Assembly (NCBI RefSeq): GCF_016765635.1
Contig: NZ_JAESVD010000012.1
Coordinates: forward strand, 62,001 to 126,000
Reading direction: 5' to 3'
Source: Shewanella schlegeliana
Lineage (GTDB): Bacteria; Pseudomonadota; Gammaproteobacteria; Enterobacterales; Shewanellaceae
Length of the DNA: 64,000 nt
Part shown: piece by piece, positions 1 through 7,640 of the stretch
Position numbering within the stretch: the first letter of the stretch is position 1
Layout: the number at the start of each line of letters is the position of its first letter
The notes under the pieces: model-generated
Seen by the model: the letters and a program-made list of their open reading frames with translations, nothing else
The model's database searches: none
What the model was told of the DNA's origin: nothing
Translations under genes and position numbers: made by a program

Positions 1-361
1 ATATCGCTACCTATTGCGTCCTAAAGCCGGGGGTATCGCCTTTGCACTTTCCGCCATGGGAGAACAATTTACCAACCTACTCGACATCACCTTGGTTTAT
101 CCTGAAGCGATAAAAAAAGATGCTTTAGATGAGGTGATGCATGGCCGAATGAAGAAGATTGTGGTGCGTGTAAAGGTACTTCCCGTACCTAAAGTGGACA
201 ATAAGCGCTACTTTGCTGAAGCGGCCTACCGCGTCGAGTTCCAACGCTGGCTAAATGAGATCTGGGAACAGAAAGATGAAGAGATCCACCAGCTGATGCT
301 TAAGCATAATGTGCCAAGTGAGCACCTCATCGAGAAGCCAAGCGCCTCAAAGCAGCAATAA
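1..361 (+). CDS. Acyltransferase, PlsC/YihG-like, C-terminal part
   Basis: The reading frame is open from the left edge (codons from base 2) and ends at 359-361, so only about the last 119 residues of a membrane-associated acyltransferase are present. The start of the visible part (LLRPKAGGIAFAL) and the later DITLVYPE segment match my memory of the C-terminal half of YihG-type 1-acyl-glycerol-3-phosphate acyltransferases, which make phosphatidic acid from lysophosphatidate at the inner membrane. The HX4D catalytic motif would lie upstream, outside the window. A hairpin follows the stop. Family confident, exact substrate not. Confidence 0.75.
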   Translation, partial: YRYLLRPKAGGIAFALSAMGEQFTNLLDITLVYPEAIKKDALDEVMHGRMKKIVVRVKVLPVPKVDNKRYFAEAAYRVEFQRWLNEIWEQKDEEIHQLMLKHNVPSEHLIEKPSASKQQ

Positions 362-376
362 AATAGCAAACCTCTT

Positions 377-406
377 CTGAATAGGCATATCCACTTGCCT
401 ATTCAG
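377..406 (+). terminator. Hairpin after acyltransferase gene
   Basis: Perfect 11-bp inverted repeat (CTGAATAGGCA / TGCCTATTCAG) with an 8-nt loop, followed by a pyrimidine-rich CTCTTCTTT. It lies 16 bases after the stop codon and is a plausible factor-independent terminator with a weak U tract. The remaining stretch to 670 is AT-rich and shows no gene; it presumably holds the promoter of the next gene. Confidence 0.55.
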
Positions 407-670
407 CTCTTCTTTAAGCTTCAATATCTGACCCTCGTCAAATAAATCATACCCAACACAGATAGTTTAACTGCCTAACCAACACCAAAACTGCAGCCAA
501 TTTATCTAGACCAAAAACAATTGGCAAATCATCCTCTACAAGAGATGAGTTTTTCAATATAAAAAACCAAACCCTTTCCACAGAGCGTCAATATCTTGAC
601 TAGACATTTCCAACTCTAATCGATAGTTTTACCGCTTAAAATTTAACATAACAACAATAAGCGTATCAGA

Positions 671-1072
671 ATGCATCCAAAATTTAAGCTAACTTGCAGC
701 CTTTTCACAGCCCTCTTTATGCTGAGTATTACAGGCTGTGCAAACAAAGGTTTCACCTCAAGTAATCAACAACTCATTGAAATTAACAGCAGTGATATGG
801 CCTATTACTGGGTAACCAAAGATACCCTCATCAGCTGGCAACAGATACTCCCCCAGTCAACTGTCGAGCAAGCGCAAGATAAAGCAAACTATAAGGTCTC
901 CTTTGTGATTAACAACTCCGGAGAGATGCAGCTGGTCAGCATGGTAAACACCAGCGATGGTATTAAGATCCACGAAGATGAGCTGACAGGGTTAAGCGAG
1001 TATCAGTTTTATCCAACCACGCGAAACATTGGCCGCCAAGCGGTAATGATCAACACTATCATCACACTTTAA
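671..1072 (+). CDS. Small secreted lipoprotein of unknown function
   Basis: Predicted 133-residue lipoprotein. The N-terminus has a hydrophobic signal ending in a lipobox (ITGC, Cys about residue 23). The mature part (about 110 residues) has a segment VSFVINNSGEMQLVSMV and a C-terminal YQFYPTTRN region that loosely resembles the C-terminal fold of TonB-like proteins (a beta-strand pair reading 'X-V-x-F-x-I-x-x-x-G'), but I cannot assign a function. It stands alone, with a long AT-rich upstream region and a strong terminator downstream shared with convergent ilvE. Confidence 0.65.
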   Translation: MHPKFKLTCSLFTALFMLSITGCANKGFTSSNQQLIEINSSDMAYYWVTKDTLISWQQILPQSTVEQAQDKANYKVSFVINNSGEMQLVSMVNTSDGIKIHEDELTGLSEYQFYPTTRNIGRQAVMINTIITL

Positions 1073-1082
1073 CAATTGTCAT

Positions 1083-1107
1083 AAAAAAGGCTCCATAAGG
1101 AGCCTTT
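1083..1107. terminator. Bidirectional terminator between lipoprotein gene and ilvE
   Basis: AAAAAAGGCTCC-ataa-GGAGCCTTT: 9-bp stem flanked by A and T runs, placed between two convergent genes (stop codons at 1072 and 1135). Confidence 0.8.
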
Positions 1108-1134
1108 AACATTCAACTAAGTGGGTTAAAGCGC

Positions 1135-2226
1135 CTAAAACTGTACACGCTTAACGTGTTGCACCCAACCTTCAGGCCCTTGAATATGGCCTTTCTGGAT
1201 CTCAGTTAATACCTTATAGATCCGCTTAGTGTGCTCACCCACTTCGCCATCTCCGACCGTGACGACACGGTTATCTTCAAAGATATAAGAGCCAACTGGC
1301 GACACTACCGCCGCAGTGCCAAAACCGCCCGCTTCGATGATCTCACCGGACTCGATATCGCTAATAAACTGATCCAGCATCACTGTCTCTTGACGTACTT
1401 CGCAACCCAGCAACTCGCCCAAATCAAGAATAGACTGTGAGGTGATCGACTTTAAGATGGTGTCGGTAAACTTTGGAATAATAATCGTGCCGTCTTTAAG
1501 CACGTGGAAGTGGTTCATCGCACCCACTTCTTCGATCTGCTTATTATTAGCATCCAAGTACAGCACTTGTGCAGCACCATACTCAGCAGCAGCCTTACCC
1601 GCCTTTAACGATGCAGCATAGTTACCTGCGGCCTTAGAGGCACCCGTTCCGCCAGAAACCGCACGGTGGAAACGCTCACTGATTAACAGACGAATCGCCT
1701 TATCGAAGCCGTCACTATAATAAGGGCCGCTTGGACTCAACATCACGCAGAAAGTGTATTGTTCGCTCGGACTAACCGATAGACGGTCTTCGGTGGCGAA
1801 GATAAATGGGCGAATATAGAGACAAGCTCCCTCTTGCATCGGGAACCATAAACGATCGACATCGATCAAAGCGTTGATGGCATCGATCTGCATCTGCTCA
1901 GGGATAGCTGGAATACAAAGAATATCTGCAGAACGGTTTAAACGCTCGGCATTCTTATCGATACGGAAGGTATAGATCTCGCCATCTTCATGTTGAAAGG
2001 CTTTGGCGCCTTCAAACACTGACTGACCATAATGCAAGGCGATAGCACCAGGGGCAACCTGAAATGGACCATAAGGAACGACTCTTGGATCACACCACTG
2101 CCCATCGTGATAATCCATCAAAAACATGTGGTCGGTTCTGAGGTTACCAAAACCCACATTACTTGTAGGGTTAAACTGTTCGCTACGGCGCTCTAACGCA
2201 GGTTTTAAATTATAAGTTATTTGCAT
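1135..2226 (-). CDS. ilvE: Branched-chain amino acid aminotransferase
   Basis: 363-residue fold-type IV PLP aminotransferase that interconverts leucine, isoleucine and valine with their 2-oxo acids in the cytoplasm, using glutamate/2-oxoglutarate. The PLP lysine is K198 in GGTGASKAAGNYAAS, and the EEVGAMNHFHV and IEAGGFGTAAVVSPVG segments are typical of the longer type-II (about 360 aa) bacterial/eukaryote-like BCATs rather than the 309-aa E. coli IlvE type. The ATG start at 2226 begins MQITYNLKPALERR, the usual N-terminus. Monocistronic, convergent with the lipoprotein gene. Confidence 0.93.
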   Translation of the reverse strand: MQITYNLKPALERRSEQFNPTSNVGFGNLRTDHMFLMDYHDGQWCDPRVVPYGPFQVAPGAIALHYGQSVFEGAKAFQHEDGEIYTFRIDKNAERLNRSADILCIPAIPEQMQIDAINALIDVDRLWFPMQEGACLYIRPFIFATEDRLSVSPSEQYTFCVMLSPSGPYYSDGFDKAIRLLISERFHRAVSGGTGASKAAGNYAASLKAGKAAAEYGAAQVLYLDANNKQIEEVGAMNHFHVLKDGTIIIPKFTDTILKSITSQSILDLGELLGCEVRQETVMLDQFISDIESGEIIEAGGFGTAAVVSPVGSYIFEDNRVVTVGDGEVGEHTKRIYKVLTEIQKGHIQGPEGWVQHVKRVQF

Positions 2227-2340
2227 TGTATACCACCTTAATTACTGACTGAGCAGCCTATCAGTGGTCATAAAAAAGTCAAGCAAAACGCGGGCTAGCC
2301 TCAAGATCTTCAGCATTTTTGGCCGATTCAATTGGTAGAG

Positions 2341-3111
2341 CTATTGGTTAAACTGTTGTCTGCATTCAGACTGTTTTCCAATCTTTAAACAGGTTTCGCA
2401 ACTGCGGATATCACCGTGGCCCTTATCTAGAAAAACCTGTATCCGGGCAGATAACCCTTGCATCATTTCTCGCGTGATAGGCTGACGCCATTGATAATGA
2501 TTCATCAAACGGCTGATATGACGGTAACCAATATCATCATCGGCAATAAAATATTGCTCATCCATTAAACGACTTTGGTACGAAGAGGTTGCCCCAGCTA
2601 AAAAGAAATACAGCGCCTGACTGAGATCATCAACTTCGACCTGGGTCGCTTGTAACTCCCCCCTTTCAACGGCTATCTCTAGCGGTCGCTTAATTCGACT
2701 CCAAAACAGATTAACTCTATTTCTGAGTATTTCAACTTTATCTGAACTAGCTAGCTGCCAGAACATACTATTAATAGATACAACCCGCAAAATATTAAAT
2801 ATTGGACTTCGTTTCACAACTTCAAAAGTAAATAAAATAGAAAGAACTGCATGTTCATAGATATTTAAATCAGGGTTCTCTTTTATAAATATTGGTATTT
2901 GACTCGATGTCGTATTTCTTAAAAATAGACAAACTAATACATCTTCCTTAGATTCAAAATATTTATATAAGGTATTAGTTGAACAACCCGCTCCTTTAGC
3001 TATCTGCGCGAACCTGAACGAAACTACACCTTGCTTATCAATAAGTTGCTCAGCAACATCTAATAATTGATTACAGCGAAGCGCATCGATTTTATTACTA
3101 GGACAGCGCAT
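2341..3111 (-). CDS. TetR-type transcriptional regulator, copy 1
   Basis: 256-residue regulator with an N-terminal TetR helix-turn-helix (about residues 12-60: LIDKQGVVSFRFAQIAKGAG, then CSTNTLYKYFESKEDVL) and a long ligand-binding C-terminal region. It is a clear paralogue of the regulator at 6580-7371; both share DVLVCLFLR and a SPIF-like segment. The extreme C-terminus carries four cysteines in SCETCLKIGKQSEC plus flanks, which could bind a metal or sense redox state (inference). It is divergent from the flavoprotein-cytochrome-cupin genes, and a 19-bp palindrome lies 30 bp upstream of its start, so autoregulation and control of the divergent operon are likely. Confidence 0.85.
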   Translation of the reverse strand: MRCPSNKIDALRCNQLLDVAEQLIDKQGVVSFRFAQIAKGAGCSTNTLYKYFESKEDVLVCLFLRNTTSSQIPIFIKENPDLNIYEHAVLSILFTFEVVKRSPIFNILRVVSINSMFWQLASSDKVEILRNRVNLFWSRIKRPLEIAVERGELQATQVEVDDLSQALYFFLAGATSSYQSRLMDEQYFIADDDIGYRHISRLMNHYQWRQPITREMMQGLSARIQVFLDKGHGDIRSCETCLKIGKQSECRQQFNQ

Positions 3112-3140
3112 ATAAACTCTTCATTTAAACTTATAATTAA

Positions 3141-3159
3141 TTGATATTACGAACATCAA
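3141..3159. promoter_or_regulatory. Candidate operator palindrome upstream of TetR copy 1
   Basis: TTGATATT-ACG-AACATCAA: 8-bp arms with one mismatch around a 3-bp spacer, located between the divergent regulator (start 3111) and the flavoprotein gene (start 3301). Size and symmetry suit a TetR-family dimer site. No second copy was found near the paralogous regulator. Confidence 0.45.
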
Positions 3160-3229
3160 GACTTTTAGATACTTAAAAGAAACATTTTCTTGAAGGCCTG
3201 CACAAAAAACTTTCTCCCCCAGTATAAAG

Positions 3230-3245
3230 TGTGATTTCGCGCATA
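3230..3245 (+). promoter_or_regulatory. CRP-like site and promoter of module 1
   Basis: TGTGA-TTTCGC-GCATA matches the CRP consensus TGTGA-N6-TCACA at 8 of 10 positions. A -10-like CATATT (3265-3270) is centred 30 bp downstream, close to the class II geometry, and would start transcription about 3277, 24 bp before the ATG. Same spacing is seen for the sites at 7641 and 12211. Pattern-based only. Confidence 0.4.
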
Positions 3246-3300
3246 TTTGATCCTCCTACAGCAGCATATTGTTCTCTCAGGTTTAATGGAGACTAAAAAA

Positions 3301-4803
3301 ATGCAAACAAGACGTTCGTTTTTAAAATTTGGGGTGGGAGCTGCCGCTGTTGGCGCATTAGCACCACTATCTGTAAACGCTAAGTCATCTGATATTAAAT
3401 GGGATGAAACCCATGAAGTCGTTATCGTTGGCTCGGGTTTCGCAGGCCTTGCGGCAGCAGTAGAGGCTGGAAAACTCGGTGCCAAAGATATTGTGGTATT
3501 TGAAAAACTAGGCGTATACGGCGGTAACTCAACCCTTAATGCGGGCCAAGCCTGCTTTGCTGATACCGACCTACAGAGGAAACTCGGTATCAAAGACAGC
3601 GCCGAGCTCATGGTAAAAGACCAACTCGCATCTGGTCGCGGCTATGCCAGCGAAGCCTTGTTACGCCATAGTGCTGAACTCGGGCCTTACATTTACCAAT
3701 TAACTAAAGATTGTGGCTGTGTCTATCGTGATCATATCATCAATACCGGTGGTACTAGCGCGACACGTAGTCACCAAGTCGTTGAGCGCTCTGGTGCTGG
3801 TTTTATTCGCCCTATGCTTAAAACAGCCCGTAGCTATGGGGTAAAAACCAAAACTCGCCATAAGTTTGAAGGCTTGATCACAGCAGCCGATGGCAGCGTA
3901 TTAGGCATAAAAGTACGTAAAGGCTACCACACCGACCATGAAGACTCGGGCAAGCTCATTAACGTAAAAGCTGAGAAAGGTGTATTAATCGCAACGGGAG
4001 GCTTTGCAGCCAACGTGGCATTCCGCCAAGCGCTTGACCCTACATTAGGTGACGAAGTCGGTCATACCAATGCTCGAGGTGCGACAGGCGATGGCCTAAT
4101 AGCCATGCTAGCCGAAGGAGCTATGCCTATTCACCTTAGCTTTATTCAATCGGGCCCATGGGCATCACCAGATGAAGGCGGCTTTGGCTATGGTGCTGGC
4201 TTCTCGCTATATAACTTCCCTCACTCTATCGCAATTGATCGTAATACCGGTATGCGCTTCATGAATGAAACCGCTGACCGTAAACACCGCGCAGACTTAG
4301 AGATCCAGCGTCGTGATAAGAATGGTAATCCACACCCTGCACTACTCATAGCCCCTAAACACGAAGCACAGAAAGATCCATCACTTGAAAACGTACTCAA
4401 GTATAACGTTGCCTGGGAGTTCGACAGTGCTGAAGCTATCGCTAAACACTTCGATTTACCGCTAAACCCATTGAAAAAACAGATTGATGACTGGAATGAG
4501 TATGTAAAAGCGGGTGAAGACCCACAGTTTGGCAAGCGTATGGATATGGGAGCAGGGATCTATCTAACAGCCCCATTTATTGTGCAGCGTTTGTGGCCAA
4601 AAGTGCATTACTGCCAAGGCGGTATCCAGATCAATACCAAAGCCGAAGTTATAGCAGCAAAAAACGGCAAGCCGATCCCAAATCTTTATGCAGCCGGTGA
4701 AGTCTCTGGTGGCGTTCACGGTGTGAGTCGCCTTGGTGGCTGCTCAACCCCTGACTGCATGGCCTTTGGTGTAACAGCCGCTCGTTCGATGATGAAAGCG
4801 TAA
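3301..4803 (+). CDS. Tat-exported FAD enoate reductase, ArdA-like, copy 1
   Basis: 500-residue periplasmic flavoprotein of the fumarate reductase/flavocytochrome c family. Residues 4-9 (RRSFLK) form a Tat signal; GSGFAG at 44-49 binds FAD. Compared with Shewanella fumarate reductase FccA, the proton-donor Arg is kept (R327 in MNETADR), as are the C1-carboxylate His (H436 in VHYCQGG) and Arg (R477 in HGVSRLGG). The C4-carboxylate His/Thr and relay Glu are not: the loop reads QSGPWASPDEGG. That suits a monocarboxylic 2-enoate (acrylate, methacrylate) rather than fumarate; S. woodyi ArdA is the closest described analogue. Unlike FccA it has no fused haem domain; the cytochrome follows 10 bp downstream. 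ATG 3301 is preferred over upstream starts because of the GGAGA and Tat motif placement. Substrate is inferred. Confidence 0.82.
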   Translation: MQTRRSFLKFGVGAAAVGALAPLSVNAKSSDIKWDETHEVVIVGSGFAGLAAAVEAGKLGAKDIVVFEKLGVYGGNSTLNAGQACFADTDLQRKLGIKDSAELMVKDQLASGRGYASEALLRHSAELGPYIYQLTKDCGCVYRDHIINTGGTSATRSHQVVERSGAGFIRPMLKTARSYGVKTKTRHKFEGLITAADGSVLGIKVRKGYHTDHEDSGKLINVKAEKGVLIATGGFAANVAFRQALDPTLGDEVGHTNARGATGDGLIAMLAEGAMPIHLSFIQSGPWASPDEGGFGYGAGFSLYNFPHSIAIDRNTGMRFMNETADRKHRADLEIQRRDKNGNPHPALLIAPKHEAQKDPSLENVLKYNVAWEFDSAEAIAKHFDLPLNPLKKQIDDWNEYVKAGEDPQFGKRMDMGAGIYLTAPFIVQRLWPKVHYCQGGIQINTKAEVIAAKNGKPIPNLYAAGEVSGGVHGVSRLGGCSTPDCMAFGVTAARSMMKA

Positions 4804-4813
4804 GGAATCCAAC

Positions 4814-5164
4814 ATGAAACCAATGACTACATTACTTGTGCTTGTTTTTAGCAGTGTTATCACTCTTTCGGTACAAGCAACAGATCAGCGTGATTATCAC
4901 CAAGCATTATACGAAGAAGGCTGTAAAACCTGTCATGACCAGGGGTTAAAAGCATTTCCTTCTGACGAGTCCTGCTTGCAATGTCACGACATGGGGGAAC
5001 TTGCAGAGCAAACCAAGCGCGAAGGTCATGAGGCCAAACAGAACCCACACGATAGCATGCACTACGGTCAAGAGGCTCCGTGCATGGAGTGCCATGGCGA
5101 GCACACCAAGAAGCAAGCTATCTGTATGGATTGCCACAACTTCGAATACCCGAAATTTAAATAG
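4814..5164 (+). CDS. Periplasmic tetraheme cytochrome c, ArdB-like, copy 1
   Basis: 116-residue secreted protein with a signal peptide ending near VQAT and four CXXCH haem sites (CKTCH, CLQCH, CMECH, CMDCH), typical of the small tetraheme/cytochrome c3-like domain found fused to FccA. Here it is a separate gene 10 bp after the flavoprotein, with its own AAGGA ribosome site. Its role is to pass electrons from a quinol dehydrogenase such as CymA (established for related Shewanella systems) to the flavoprotein. Two-gene flavoprotein/cytochrome pairs are the organisation described for ArdAB acrylate reductase and for Geobacter methacrylate reductase. Confidence 0.85.
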   Translation: MKPMTTLLVLVFSSVITLSVQATDQRDYHQALYEEGCKTCHDQGLKAFPSDESCLQCHDMGELAEQTKREGHEAKQNPHDSMHYGQEAPCMECHGEHTKKQAICMDCHNFEYPKFK

Positions 5165-5221
5165 CACCACTTTCAAGTTAATAACTTAAGTAATAAAAAA
5201 ATCAAATCATGGGGAATGATA

Positions 5222-5959
5222 ATGAAAAAGCTAATTTGTATTTCAACAATGTTTATCGCTGGTATAGCTACTGCGGCAGATAAACCTGCCGATAAACCTT
5301 GGCACAATGAGAAGCCAACGCTATCGACAATTAACGCACCAACTAAAGTTATGCCTATGGTATGCAAGCAAGAACAAGCCATGGCTTACCTTAAAGAGCT
5401 ACAAAGTGGTGAAAAAGATATCTATAGCATTAAGTCGAACGATCACGGCGGCAAAGGCGCCAATGATTCAGGCTGGCTAACATGGCGAGTAGACGACCCA
5501 AGCAATCTTATTCCTTGTCCTAAAGGCGGCGCATCTGAATCTGAAGTTGGCATGTGTTGGAAAGAACTTAATGATGAACCAACGGTTATCGGTCTAGTTC
5601 GTGTTGCACCGGGGACAGCGGCGCCGCACTATCACCGTGAGATGGAATGTTATTACGGACTAAGCGGTGAAGGTCTAACGTGGGCACAAGAGCGTATGCA
5701 ACCATTCGGTCCTGGTGATTACATCGAGATCCCAAGCAAAGCAATCCACTACACACCAAATACTTTTGATGACCAAGACTTAATCTATATGTATTGGTTC
5801 CCATTAGACGGTAAGTTCTCAACCTTCAAATACCAATGGCCACAAGATGTAGGGCCTGGTGAGCAATTAATGTTCGACTTCGTGCCATACACGAACTCTA
5901 AGCTAGTACGTTCTGGTAACGGCGGATACGGATGGGATGTGATTCAAAAGTCTAAATAA
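5222..5959 (+). CDS. Secreted cupin, DMSP-lyase-like, copy 1
   Basis: 245-residue cupin with a signal peptide (cleavage near TATAA). The C-terminal half is a DMSP-lyase-type cupin: H136-x-H138-x3-E142-x-Y144 in APHYHREMECYY and H176 in AIHYTPN. As I remember the DddQ structure, its H123, H125, E129, Y131 and H163 have exactly these spacings. Such enzymes use a divalent metal to cleave dimethylsulfoniopropionate to DMS and acrylate. The protein is shorter than periplasmic DddY (about 400 aa), so it may be a distinct periplasmic clade. It sits 57 bp after the cytochrome gene; GGGG precedes ATG 5222 by 7 bases. Paralogue of 12324-13067. Activity on DMSP is not proven: many cupins of this superfamily act on other or unknown substrates. 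Confidence 0.72.
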   Translation: MKKLICISTMFIAGIATAADKPADKPWHNEKPTLSTINAPTKVMPMVCKQEQAMAYLKELQSGEKDIYSIKSNDHGGKGANDSGWLTWRVDDPSNLIPCPKGGASESEVGMCWKELNDEPTVIGLVRVAPGTAAPHYHREMECYYGLSGEGLTWAQERMQPFGPGDYIEIPSKAIHYTPNTFDDQDLIYMYWFPLDGKFSTFKYQWPQDVGPGEQLMFDFVPYTNSKLVRSGNGGYGWDVIQKSK

Positions 5960-5984
5960 TCCCTTTCAGAACCCAAAAGAGAGC

Positions 5985-6006
5985 GAGGCCAAGTCAACTT
6001 GGCCTC
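5985..6006 (+). terminator. Hairpin between cupin and DUF3299 gene
   Basis: GAGGCCAAG-tcaa-CTTGGCCTC: perfect 9-bp stem and tetraloop, followed by ATTATTAAAT and then the next ATG at 6017. It may end or attenuate the cupin transcript, and being only 10 bases before the start codon it could also limit translation of the next gene. Confidence 0.55.
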
Positions 6007-6016
6007 ATTATTAAAT

Positions 6017-6475
6017 ATGAAGAAAATCATACTTGTACTCAGTTTGCTAATCAGCTCACCTCTGTTTGCAGAGGAAGCCATGTCAATCTTATGGAGTAAC
6101 CTTGCTCCAGGTTCAGTCGATCTACCCGCAGCCACCAACGTCAATCTCGAACTCGACGGCAAGACAGTCATCATTCCAGGCTTTATTGTTCCTTTAGATG
6201 GCCAAGGTAAAGCACAAACGAAAAATTTTTTACTCACACCACAGCAAGGTGCTTGCTTTCACAAACCACCATCGCCGCCAAACCAATTGATCCACGTGGT
6301 GTTCAACGAGCCTATTGCCGTGCCAACAGCTGAACAGCCCGTTTATATCGCAGGCAAGCTAAGTATCAAGAGCGCGCAATCAGGCTTTGCTAAGACAGGG
6401 TATTTCATGCACGGCATTGAGGCGATAGCCTACCCAGCTCAAGTCGTCTCTGCACAGCCAGAGCACCAGCACTAA
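6017..6475 (+). CDS. Periplasmic DUF3299-like protein
   Basis: 152-residue secreted protein. The signal peptide MKKIILVLSLLISSPLFA fixes the ATG at 6017 although no good ribosome site precedes it. The mature part contains the hallmark of DUF3299 proteins: VIIPGFIVPLDG, then FLLTPQQGACFHKPPSPPNQLIHV (Cys and His clustered) and a C-terminal GIEAIAYPAQ with a short His-rich tail. Members are small periplasmic proteins often placed next to lipoprotein or metal transport genes; function unknown. It is last in module 1, after the cupin and a strong hairpin. No counterpart is present in module 2. Confidence 0.7.
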   Translation: MKKIILVLSLLISSPLFAEEAMSILWSNLAPGSVDLPAATNVNLELDGKTVIIPGFIVPLDGQGKAQTKNFLLTPQQGACFHKPPSPPNQLIHVVFNEPIAVPTAEQPVYIAGKLSIKSAQSGFAKTGYFMHGIEAIAYPAQVVSAQPEHQH

Positions 6476-6536
6476 AACAGTGGACTTCATTCACTTGGGT
6501 CACAAACAATTAAATATCACGTAAATTTATGGAGCC

Positions 6537-6561
6537 GCCCTCATAAACAAGAGGGCTTTTT
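6537..6561 (+). terminator. Terminator of module 1
   Basis: GCCCTC-ataaacaa-GAGGGC-TTTTT: 6-bp GC-rich stem with a T run, between the convergent DUF3299 gene (+) and TetR copy 2 (-). Confidence 0.75.
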
Positions 6562-6579
6562 ACGTTCAAAAATTGTGAA

Positions 6580-7371
6580 TTAAGCGGCGCATTCTTTTTT
6601 ACGTAAACAAGCCGTTTCACTATCTAACGGAGAACAAGACAAGGCGCTACAGGCACTACAGCTCATATGGTCGCGATAATGTTTATCGAAGAAGCTTGAG
6701 CTTCTTCGCTCCAGTGAATCAAACAGCTCTGGGGTGAGTGGCTTAGTCCACTTGTACTGTCCCATTAAGCGTGCCAGATGACGGTAACAGGTCTCACGAC
6801 GGTTTGATAAGTACTCAGGGGCAATCAACTGGCTCTCGAACTGGGTAAGCGAGCCAGTGAGGTAGAAGGTGATCCCCTGCACTAACTCTTTAACTTGCAG
6901 CGGCGTGGCCTCAAGCTCGCCTTTTGCTACCGCTTCATTGAGTGAGTCAGTAAACCAGCCCCAAAACGCATTGATACGCTTCTTAAAGCGATCCACTTTC
7001 TCATCGCTGGCGAGCTGCCACACCATGGTGTTGACCGAAACGGAGCGCAGAGTAAAGAAGCTTTTACTGCGCTTGATAGTTTCAAATGTAAACAGAATGG
7101 GTAACAGCACTTTTTCTTGGGCAGTTAAATCGGGATATTTGTTAATAAATATTGGCAAGTGGTTAGAGGTCGCACTGCGTAAAAATAGGCAGACTAATAC
7201 ATCCTCTTTACGCTCAAAAAATTTATACAAGGTGCCAGTGGAACATCCCACCTCTTTTGCGAGTTGCGAGAACTTAAATGACACTATGCCTTGAGACTCA
7301 ATAAGCTGCTCGGCGGCATCGAGTATCTGATTGCAGCGCATCATGGGCAACGCTTCTGTGGGACATTTCAT
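6580..7371 (-). CDS. TetR-type transcriptional regulator, copy 2
   Basis: 263-residue paralogue of the regulator at 2341-3111. The N-terminal HTH (about residues 15-62: LIESQGIVSFKFSQLAKEVG then CSTGTLYKFFERKEDVLVCLF) is strongly conserved between the two, while the ligand domain has diverged. The last 35 residues are cysteine-rich (SCSACSALSC, then TACLRKKEC), giving six cysteines in the tail; a metal or redox role is inference. It is divergent from flavoprotein copy 2 across a 344-bp regulatory region. It most likely senses a substrate-derived ligand (enoate or acyl-CoA) and controls module 2. Confidence 0.85.
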   Translation of the reverse strand: MKCPTEALPMMRCNQILDAAEQLIESQGIVSFKFSQLAKEVGCSTGTLYKFFERKEDVLVCLFLRSATSNHLPIFINKYPDLTAQEKVLLPILFTFETIKRSKSFFTLRSVSVNTMVWQLASDEKVDRFKKRINAFWGWFTDSLNEAVAKGELEATPLQVKELVQGITFYLTGSLTQFESQLIAPEYLSNRRETCYRHLARLMGQYKWTKPLTPELFDSLERRSSSFFDKHYRDHMSCSACSALSCSPLDSETACLRKKECAA

Positions 7372-7490
7372 CTATTACAAGCCTAGTTTTACAGTTGAAC
7401 CGATTATGCGCTTCTAACAATTGCAGATTATAGATATCTCTTTCCTAATCGGGATTCACTTCACGCTAATACCACTTTATTAGTAGGCTT

Positions 7491-7506
7491 TGTGAATTAC
7501 GTCATA
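7491..7506. promoter_or_regulatory. CRP-like site upstream of TetR copy 2
   Basis: TGTGA-ATTACG-TCATA matches TGTGA-N6-TCACA at 9 of 10 positions. It lies 120 bp upstream of the regulator start and 210 bp upstream of the flavoprotein start, so it could serve either. Pattern-based. Confidence 0.4.
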
Positions 7507-7590
7507 TAAACATTAGCGCAATAACTTGTAACCCAATATCGATTCCATTCACATTTTCTTGCTTCTCATTTCGGCCAATATTTTGAGAGA

Positions 7591-7624
7591 AAATTTATTC
7601 GAGAGCTGCCTCACGAATAAATTT
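7591..7624. promoter_or_regulatory. Palindromic element P in module 2 promoter
   Basis: AAATTTATTCG-N12-CGAATAAATTT: perfect 11-bp arms around 12 bp. The inner 7-bp arms (TTATTCG/CGAATAA, 7595-7620) and the 12-bp spacing recur at 12165-12190 in front of the second cupin. It lies 41 bp centre-to-centre upstream of a CRP-like site in both places. This suits a dimeric activator or repressor site, possibly of the adjacent TetR copy 2. Confidence 0.6.
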
Positions 7625-7640
7625 GTCACTGAAAAAATGG

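Noticed and set aside
3141..3159. FNR box
   Set aside because: TTGAT and ATCAA half-sites are 9 bp apart instead of the required 4, so a regulator dyad is a better reading.
3165..3611. 148-codon minus-strand open frame across the module 1 promoter
   Set aside because: Antisense to the start of flavoprotein copy 1 and to its regulatory region; no family features.
6869..7294. 141-codon plus-strand open frame
   Set aside because: Lies wholly antisense to TetR copy 2, whose HTH and paralogue prove the minus-strand frame; no ribosome site.
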